Source: Firm-13 sp037143795
GTDB taxonomy: Bacteria > Bacillota > Clostridia > Saccharofermentanales > Saccharofermentanaceae
NCBI GenBank assembly: GCA_037143795.1
Contig: JBAWXZ010000014.1
Span: forward strand, 38,059 to 102,058
Direction: 5' to 3'
Length of the DNA stretch: 64,000 nt
The notes under the pieces are model-generated. The model was not told where the DNA came from and searched no databases. It saw nothing but the letters and a program-made list of their open reading frames with translations. Numbering within the stretch: position 1 is the first letter of the stretch; the number at the start of each line of letters is the position of its first letter. Below, one piece after another: positions 59,670 through 64,000 of the stretch. The position numbers and the translations under genes are program-made.

Positions 59670-61460
59670 ATGCCAAACGATATGAATACAGATACGGATA
59701 CCCAGGCAGGTACAAATCCGGAGACAATTCCCGAGACCCAGGCAGGTACAACCGAAGAGACCTGCATCGTCACAATAGAAGCCCTTACAACAGAAGGCCA
59801 GGGAATCGCCCGCATACAGGGACTCGAAGGTGATGACACCAGAGGTTATACCGTCTTCTGTGATGGCCTGCTGCCCGGCGAAGAAGCCGAGATCCGCATA
59901 GTGTCCAGGAAGAAAAACTATGCCCAGGCCGAGTGCGTCAGACTGATCACACCGTCGCCGGAGCGCATCGCTCCTTTCTGCCCGGTCTACGATGCCTGCG
60001 GAGGCTGCACACTCCAGCACCTCAACTACGACGAACAGCTTCACCTCAAAAGGGAGCACGTCGTCTCCTGCCTCACGCGCATCGGCAAACAGCCGGCCGA
60101 TATGATCGAAGCCCTCACGCGCCCGACACTCGGGATGGACCACCCGTATGATTATAGAAACCATATGCAGTATCCCGTCGGCGAGACGGTAACTGCCGAA
60201 ACCGCCGCGAAATACGCCGCAGCCAGTGCAGTTGCAGCTGCCGCCGGGAGTGCCGCCGCAAACGCTGCGCCGGTCAGCGGTGACGCCGCTGTTTTAGCCG
60301 CAACAGTCCTTGAGGAAGCCTCCGCTGCCGCCGCCGTCGCCCCCGTCTCTGCCCGCGATTTCAAGATCGGCCTCTACGGCAAAAAGACCCACACGATCGT
60401 CCCCCACAACACCTGCCGCCTCGCGCACCCCGCATGCGAATCCGTCCGCCGCATGACCGAGCGCTTCTGCCTTGAAAAGGGCATCCTCGGCTATGATGAG
60501 CAGAGCGGCCTCGGCTTATTGCGCCACCTCATCGTACGCATCGCACCGCATACCGGGGAAGTCCTCGTAATCCTGGTAATCAACTCGGTCCCCGAAAAAC
60601 CATTCGAATTCCCCATCAAAGAATACGTATCCGATATATCCTTCCGTCTCGAAAAAGACAGGAAAAAGCTCGCCCGCGCCAGCCAGGATGCCGGTGTCGC
60701 AGCCGCCACAGCTGCAGCCGCCCCAGCCGCCCCGGCCGCACCCGAAAAACCCTGGAAGCTCAAAAGCCTCTCGGTCAACTACAACCCGACCGGCGTCCGT
60801 CAGGGACAGGTCATCAGCCCCCGCGGCCAGAATCAGCGCCTGCTTTTCGGCACACCGCAGATCACGGACCGGATCGGCGCGAACAAATTCATGATCTCAC
60901 CCCTGTCGTTCTTCCAGGTCAACTCCCTGCAGACAGAAAAGCTCTACGACACCGTCCGTGACTTCGCCCTCGGCAACCTGACGCCCGAAGCCGTCGCACA
61001 GATGCCCGCGACACCGCAAATAACAATCACATCGATCCTCGACCTCTACTGCGGTGCCGGCACCATAGGCCTCCACCTCGCCCGCCACACAGGCCAGCTC
61101 GTCGGCGTGGAAAGCAACGAAGGAGCCATCCTCGACGCCCGCAAAAACGCAGCCCAGAACGGTGTCACCAACGCAACCTTCATCACCGCCAAAGTAGAAG
61201 AAGTCCCTCGCAGCGAGATCCCCTACCATCCGACGCTCGTCATCCTCGACCCTCCCAGAAGAGGCAGCGAACCCGTCATGCTCGCCAAAATCCTCGTCCT
61301 CAATCCCGAGAAAATCATCTACGTCTCCTGCGACCCCGCGACCCTCAGCCGCGACATCGCCTTCCTTACAACAGGCGAATACAAGATCAAGGCGATCCAG
61401 CCGGTCGATATGTTCCCGTGGACGGGGCATGTTGAGACTGTGGTGCTGCTGGAGAGATAA
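59670..61460 (+). CDS. rlmD: 23S rRNA (uracil-C5)-methyltransferase, RlmD/RumA family
   Basis: Methylates uracil in 23S rRNA using SAM. A short Thr-rich start precedes a TRAM domain (residues ~31-92), then the Fe-S cysteines Cys104, Cys110 and Cys113 (FCPVYDACGGC) with a fourth at Cys249. The SAM site is LDLYCGAGTIGLHLA, the catalytic motif is VSCDPATL with Cys554, and LDPPRRGSE precedes it. The protein is 596 residues, longer than the usual ~450-470, because of two alanine-rich insertions (~172-227 and ~335-362). From about 60,000 on, third codon positions are nearly all C or G, unlike the neighbours. Which uracil is modified (747 or 1939) is not certain. Confidence 0.92.
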   Translation: MPNDMNTDTDTQAGTNPETIPETQAGTTEETCIVTIEALTTEGQGIARIQGLEGDDTRGYTVFCDGLLPGEEAEIRIVSRKKNYAQAECVRLITPSPERIAPFCPVYDACGGCTLQHLNYDEQLHLKREHVVSCLTRIGKQPADMIEALTRPTLGMDHPYDYRNHMQYPVGETVTAETAAKYAAASAVAAAAGSAAANAAPVSGDAAVLAATVLEEASAAAAVAPVSARDFKIGLYGKKTHTIVPHNTCRLAHPACESVRRMTERFCLEKGILGYDEQSGLGLLRHLIVRIAPHTGEVLVILVINSVPEKPFEFPIKEYVSDISFRLEKDRKKLARASQDAGVAAATAAAAPAAPAAPEKPWKLKSLSVNYNPTGVRQGQVISPRGQNQRLLFGTPQITDRIGANKFMISPLSFFQVNSLQTEKLYDTVRDFALGNLTPEAVAQMPATPQITITSILDLYCGAGTIGLHLARHTGQLVGVESNEGAILDARKNAAQNGVTNATFITAKVEEVPRSEIPYHPTLVILDPPRRGSEPVMLAKILVLNPEKIIYVSCDPATLSRDIAFLTTGEYKIKAIQPVDMFPWTGHVETVVLLER

Positions 61461-61487
61461 GAAATAATAGATAATATGCAATAAAAA

Positions 61488-61525
61488 AATACAGCGTTGC
61501 GATCGAAGTTGCGGCGCTGTATTTT
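61488..61525 (+). terminator. Intrinsic terminator after rlmD
   Basis: AATACAGCG (61488-61496) pairs with CGCTGTATT (61515-61523), with further partial pairing inside, then TT-rich bases. Confidence 0.8.
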
Positions 61526-61628
61526 ATGTTTGGAATGAACTATATTTTGAGAGTGAAGGCTACTTTAATGAATATACTGGGACAAGGAGTTACAACTTTA
61601 GTGTGCCACAACACTTATAGACTTTTTC

Positions 61629-61673
61629 TTGTAATAGAGTAGAGTTGTGATAATATAGTTAGGAAACTAACTA
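61629..61673 (+). promoter_or_regulatory. Promoter and operator of the MarR-type gene
   Basis: TTGTAA (61629-61634), 16-base spacer, TAATAT (61651-61656). A perfect inverted repeat TAGTTAG-GAAA-CTAACTA (61656-61673) directly follows and overlaps the -10 box, suggesting autorepression by the MarR protein. Confidence 0.65.
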
Positions 61674-61690
61674 ATATAGGAGGCAGACCA

Positions 61691-62122
61691 ATGCAAGTAT
61701 ATAAATACATAAGTCAACTGGCGAACGGACAGAGAAGACTAGTTGATAGTCTTGCAACAAATAAGGCGTATAGCGGCGCACAAGGTAAGGTTATTCATTA
61801 TCTTATTAACAACAAGGATAGGACGATATATCAAAAGGAGATAGAGAAGTCCTTTGGTTTAAGGGCTTCAACAGCAACAGAGCTTATCAAATCGTTAGAG
61901 AAAATGCGAGTGATAAAACGAGTGCCCAGCAAGGAAGACGCCAGGTTTAAAGAAATTATTCTTACAGAGAAGGCAGATGAATACAAAGAGGATGTTTGTC
62001 ATGACATGGAAATGCTTGAGGAAAAACTGACTTCAAAAATCAGTAAAGAAGAATTGGATTGCTGGTTAGTGATAACAAATAAAATGTTGGCGAATTTGGG
62101 AGGAATGGAAAATGACAAGTAA
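61691..62122 (+). CDS. MarR family transcriptional regulator
   Basis: A 143-residue winged-helix regulator. The DNA-binding part reads TIYQKEIEKSFGLRASTATE, then IKSLEKMRVIKRVPSKEDAR with the wing. The first and last helices form the dimer interface, as usual. AGGAGG lies a few bases before the ATG. It overlaps the next gene by 11 bases, so it probably controls the coupled membrane protein and itself through the palindrome at 61656. The gene is AT-rich with codons such as AGA and ATA, unlike most of the window. Confidence 0.92.
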   Translation: MQVYKYISQLANGQRRLVDSLATNKAYSGAQGKVIHYLINNKDRTIYQKEIEKSFGLRASTATELIKSLEKMRVIKRVPSKEDARFKEIILTEKADEYKEDVCHDMEMLEEKLTSKISKEELDCWLVITNKMLANLGGMENDK

Positions 62123-62828
62123 AGAAAATATGGGTGTAAGGATGCTGTTTTATTTAGGGGGACTTATAATAATGACACTAGGGGTAGCATTTTCTGTGAA
62201 GTCTGATTTGGGTGTATCCCCAATTAGTTCTATTCCATACACTATTACGTGTGTAACAGGAATGGATTTGGGTGCAGCAACAATTGTATTTTCTATTTTC
62301 ATGGTAATCCTTCAAATAATTATATTACGTAAGCAGTTTAAGATGATAAACCTGTTACAGCTGCCAATTGGAATACTGTTTGGATTATTTTTATCATTTT
62401 GCTGTGGTTTGATGGTTTATTTGCCTGAACCTTCAGGAATGATTATGAAATTTGTTTTGATGCTAATCAGTACGTTTATTGTTGCATTAGGAGTTTTTGT
62501 GTATGTTGCTGCGGGTTTTGTGCCGTTGGCACCAGAAGGTGCAATGTTAGCAATTTGCAAAATGACAAAATTCAAATTTCCCAATGTAAAACTATGTTCA
62601 GATATTACTATGGTAGTTGTTTCAGGCATTACGTGTCTTGTTGTCATTAAAGAACTTGGAAGTGTCGGAATAGGAACCATTATAGCGGCGGTACTTGTTG
62701 GAAATGAAGTTAAGCTGATGACAAAGTTCTTTGGAAAAAGAATAGATAAATTGCTGGGAGTAAATTTTGATGCGGATTGCGAAAAGAAAGATGATAATTT
62801 ACATGCGATTAAAAAAACAAATCAATAG
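62112..62828 (+). CDS. YczE/YyaS/YitT-type membrane protein (DUF6198)
   Basis: A 238-residue membrane protein with five or six helices. The start MLFYLGGLIIMTLGVAFSVK followed by DLGVSPISSIPYTIT is characteristic of the YczE/DUF6198 group. GFVPLAPEGAMLAICKMT and VGIGTIIAAVLVGNEVKLM follow later. Function is unknown; such proteins are often beside MarR-type regulators, as here. The ATG overlaps the end of the MarR gene. The tail is polar. It is convergent with the WYL regulator with a ~48-base gap and no clear terminator. Confidence 0.85.
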   Translation: MTSKENMGVRMLFYLGGLIIMTLGVAFSVKSDLGVSPISSIPYTITCVTGMDLGAATIVFSIFMVILQIIILRKQFKMINLLQLPIGILFGLFLSFCCGLMVYLPEPSGMIMKFVLMLISTFIVALGVFVYVAAGFVPLAPEGAMLAICKMTKFKFPNVKLCSDITMVVVSGITCLVVIKELGSVGIGTIIAAVLVGNEVKLMTKFFGKRIDKLLGVNFDADCEKKDDNLHAIKKTNQ

Positions 62829-62876
62829 CCCTACAAATTCGGCAACTCGTTTGTCTTTCTCGCCTTTCTCCATGCT

Positions 62877-63809
62877 CTACCTCTCGTATATCTTAGCTAT
62901 TTCAAGTATTCTGCGCTTCATTTCCGTGCGGACATGTTCAGGCTCCAGACACTCGCATTTATCCCCGAAACTGATAAGAATATTGTAGTAGTATTCGTTC
63001 TCTATGAAAGGGAAACGAACGATGTAATGCTCATCGCCATCCGGTGAGAAGTTTTCAACCGTGCAATAATCCAGTACCCTGTCCATGACGGATTTGTGGA
63101 TACGAATTGTGATGTCTTTTTGCATAGCAGCCAACGTATCAGCAAAATCCAACTGCGGTTTCTGATAATCCCGCGGCGTAAAGGACTCCTTTTGTATTTG
63201 CAGGTATGACATGCGGGACAGCTTGAATAGGCGAAAATCATTTCTCATATGGCAATACCCTTGCAAATACCAATGGCTATTTTTGAGTACAAGCTGGTAC
63301 GGCTCAGCTGTTCGTGCGGTTTTGCAGCCATAGCGGTCTGCATATTCAAAAGAAAGCAGTTTGCTTTCAAGTAAACCTGTTTTGATGATTTCCAAATATG
63401 CCTGAATATTTCTGTTGCCTATCCACGGACTTAAATCTATATATATTTGATTTGCCTTAAGTTCAATGTCTTTCGCTCTGTCGGCGGGGATAAAGCTCTT
63501 GACTTTTGCAAGGGCGTTTACCAGTTCATCGCCTCGTATCACGGTAGAAAGATTGGAAAGCCCCATCAGGATAGCGGAAAGGTCGGCCGTCGAGAAAACC
63601 TTCCTGTCAATCTTGTATTTCTGCATGATTTCAAACCCGCCGCCAACACCCGGTGCAGAACAAACAGGAATACCCGACATGTTGATCGTGTCTATGTCGC
63701 GGTAGATTGTGCGGGGTGAGACTTCGAACATATCGGCTAACTCCTGCGCGCCTATACGCTCTTTATCAAGGAGTATCATAATAATGCTGACAAGCCTGTC
63801 AACTTTCAT
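62877..63809 (-). CDS. YafY-type transcriptional regulator (HTH_11 plus WYL)
   Basis: A 310-residue regulator. The N-terminal helix-turn-helix (ERIGAQELADMFEVSPRTIY, then RDIDTINMSGIPV) is followed by a WYL domain in the middle (TAEPYQLVLKNSHWYLQGYC) and a C-terminal extension (VRFPFIENEYYYNILISFGD). WYL domains bind nucleic-acid or nucleotide-like ligands in some members. Such proteins often control a divergently transcribed gene; here the plus strand past 63,930 holds only a nine-codon frame before the window ends. A strong promoter lies just upstream. Confidence 0.92.
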   Translation of the reverse strand: MKVDRLVSIIMILLDKERIGAQELADMFEVSPRTIYRDIDTINMSGIPVCSAPGVGGGFEIMQKYKIDRKVFSTADLSAILMGLSNLSTVIRGDELVNALAKVKSFIPADRAKDIELKANQIYIDLSPWIGNRNIQAYLEIIKTGLLESKLLSFEYADRYGCKTARTAEPYQLVLKNSHWYLQGYCHMRNDFRLFKLSRMSYLQIQKESFTPRDYQKPQLDFADTLAAMQKDITIRIHKSVMDRVLDYCTVENFSPDGDEHYIVRFPFIENEYYYNILISFGDKCECLEPEHVRTEMKRRILEIAKIYER

Positions 63810-63841
63810 CAGATAGCCGCCTTTCGGAATTTCTTATTACT

Positions 63842-63870
63842 GTTATAGATTGTTGCCATACTGTTGTCAA
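63842..63870 (-). promoter_or_regulatory. Predicted promoter of the WYL regulator gene
   Basis: On the minus strand TTGACA (63870-63865), 17-base spacer, TATAAC (63847-63842), ending about 33 bases before the start codon. Confidence 0.65.
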
Positions 63871-63930
63871 CAATTACATGGCATAATAAAGAAGTAAATC
63901 AAACAATCTACCTATCAGGAGACTAACTAT

Positions 63931-63960
63931 ATGAAGTCAAGAGAAGAACCGGATGAATGA
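63931..63960 (+). other. Nine-codon frame with a good ribosome site, divergent from the WYL gene
   Basis: AGGAG (63917-63921) lies 9 bases before ATG at 63931, which reads MKSREEPDE then stops. It is where a WYL-controlled divergent target gene would start. It may be a leader peptide or a broken gene start; the window ends too soon to decide. Confidence 0.3.
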
Positions 63961-64000
63961 GAGCTAAGTCAGTGAATCATGAACCTTGAAAATCAGCGCA

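Overview
This 64 kb window is ordinary chromosome from a low-to-mid GC, Gram-positive-type anaerobe of the Clostridia, most likely Lachnospiraceae. That placement is an inference. It rests on AGGAGG-type ribosome sites nearly everywhere, Thr/Ala-rich lipoprotein linkers on the ABC binding proteins, an LTA-synthase-like protein, a YhaO/YhaN pair, a MalR-like LacI regulator and a cobalamin-riboswitch-like element. No phage, transposase, CRISPR array, rRNA or tRNA was found.

Layout. 1-0.9 kb: the end of a ribose-type ABC permease gene and an AllA-like gene broken by an internal deletion. 1-2.2 kb: a nucleotide pyrophosphatase-type phosphodiesterase on the minus strand. 2.4-7.6 kb: a nucleoside-salvage run (aldose epimerase-like, deoB, deoC, cdd) that runs into three overlapping genes for membrane proteins, one only 56 codons long. 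7.6-10 kb: an MFS permease and lrgAB. 10-14.6 kb: a minus-strand MoxR / DUF58 / transglutaminase operon. 14.7-19.7 kb: an LTA-synthase-like protein, CorA and a minimal DEAD-box helicase. 19.8-23.7 kb: a LacI regulator, mannose-6-phosphate isomerase and cardiolipin synthase. 23.8-29.9 kb: a YhaO/YhaN-like nuclease-ATPase pair, a DUF881 protein, an unknown membrane protein and a hemolysin III-type protein.

30-44.5 kb is a maltodextrin/glycogen regulon: LacI regulator (MalR-like), glycogen phosphorylase, binding protein plus MalF and MalG, a lipoprotein alpha-amylase, a second binding protein plus two permeases, and 4-alpha-glucanotransferase. A palindromic site close to TTTTCGAAAA recurs at the promoters of the regulator, the phosphorylase and both binding proteins. 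The two binding-protein promoters are nearly identical and each has a second operator about 160 bp upstream. Each binding-protein gene is followed by a strong hairpin before its permease genes, which would give excess binding protein over permease. No transporter ATPase gene is present, so a shared MsmK-type ATPase must be encoded elsewhere. Secreted amylase, two importers, phosphorylase and MalQ together form a route from starch or glycogen to glucose-1-phosphate and glucose.

44.6-49.8 kb: an apparently orphan cobalamin-riboswitch-like element, then the str operon (rpsL, rpsG, fusA, tuf). 49.8-55.8 kb: a minus-strand polyamine uptake operon (XRE-cupin regulator, potA, potB with an N-terminal extension, potC, potD, a bPH2-like protein) with two matching 17-bp operators at its promoter. 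56-61.5 kb: proB, a class A penicillin-binding protein, and RlmD with alanine-rich insertions. 61.6-64 kb: a visibly more AT-rich segment with a MarR regulator, a YczE/DUF6198-type membrane protein and a WYL regulator, probably acquired by transfer.

No wholly new defence or mobile system was identified. The most novel-looking items are the overlapping membrane-protein trio at 5.9-7.6 kb, the paired-operator architecture of the maltodextrin regulon, and the orphan riboswitch.
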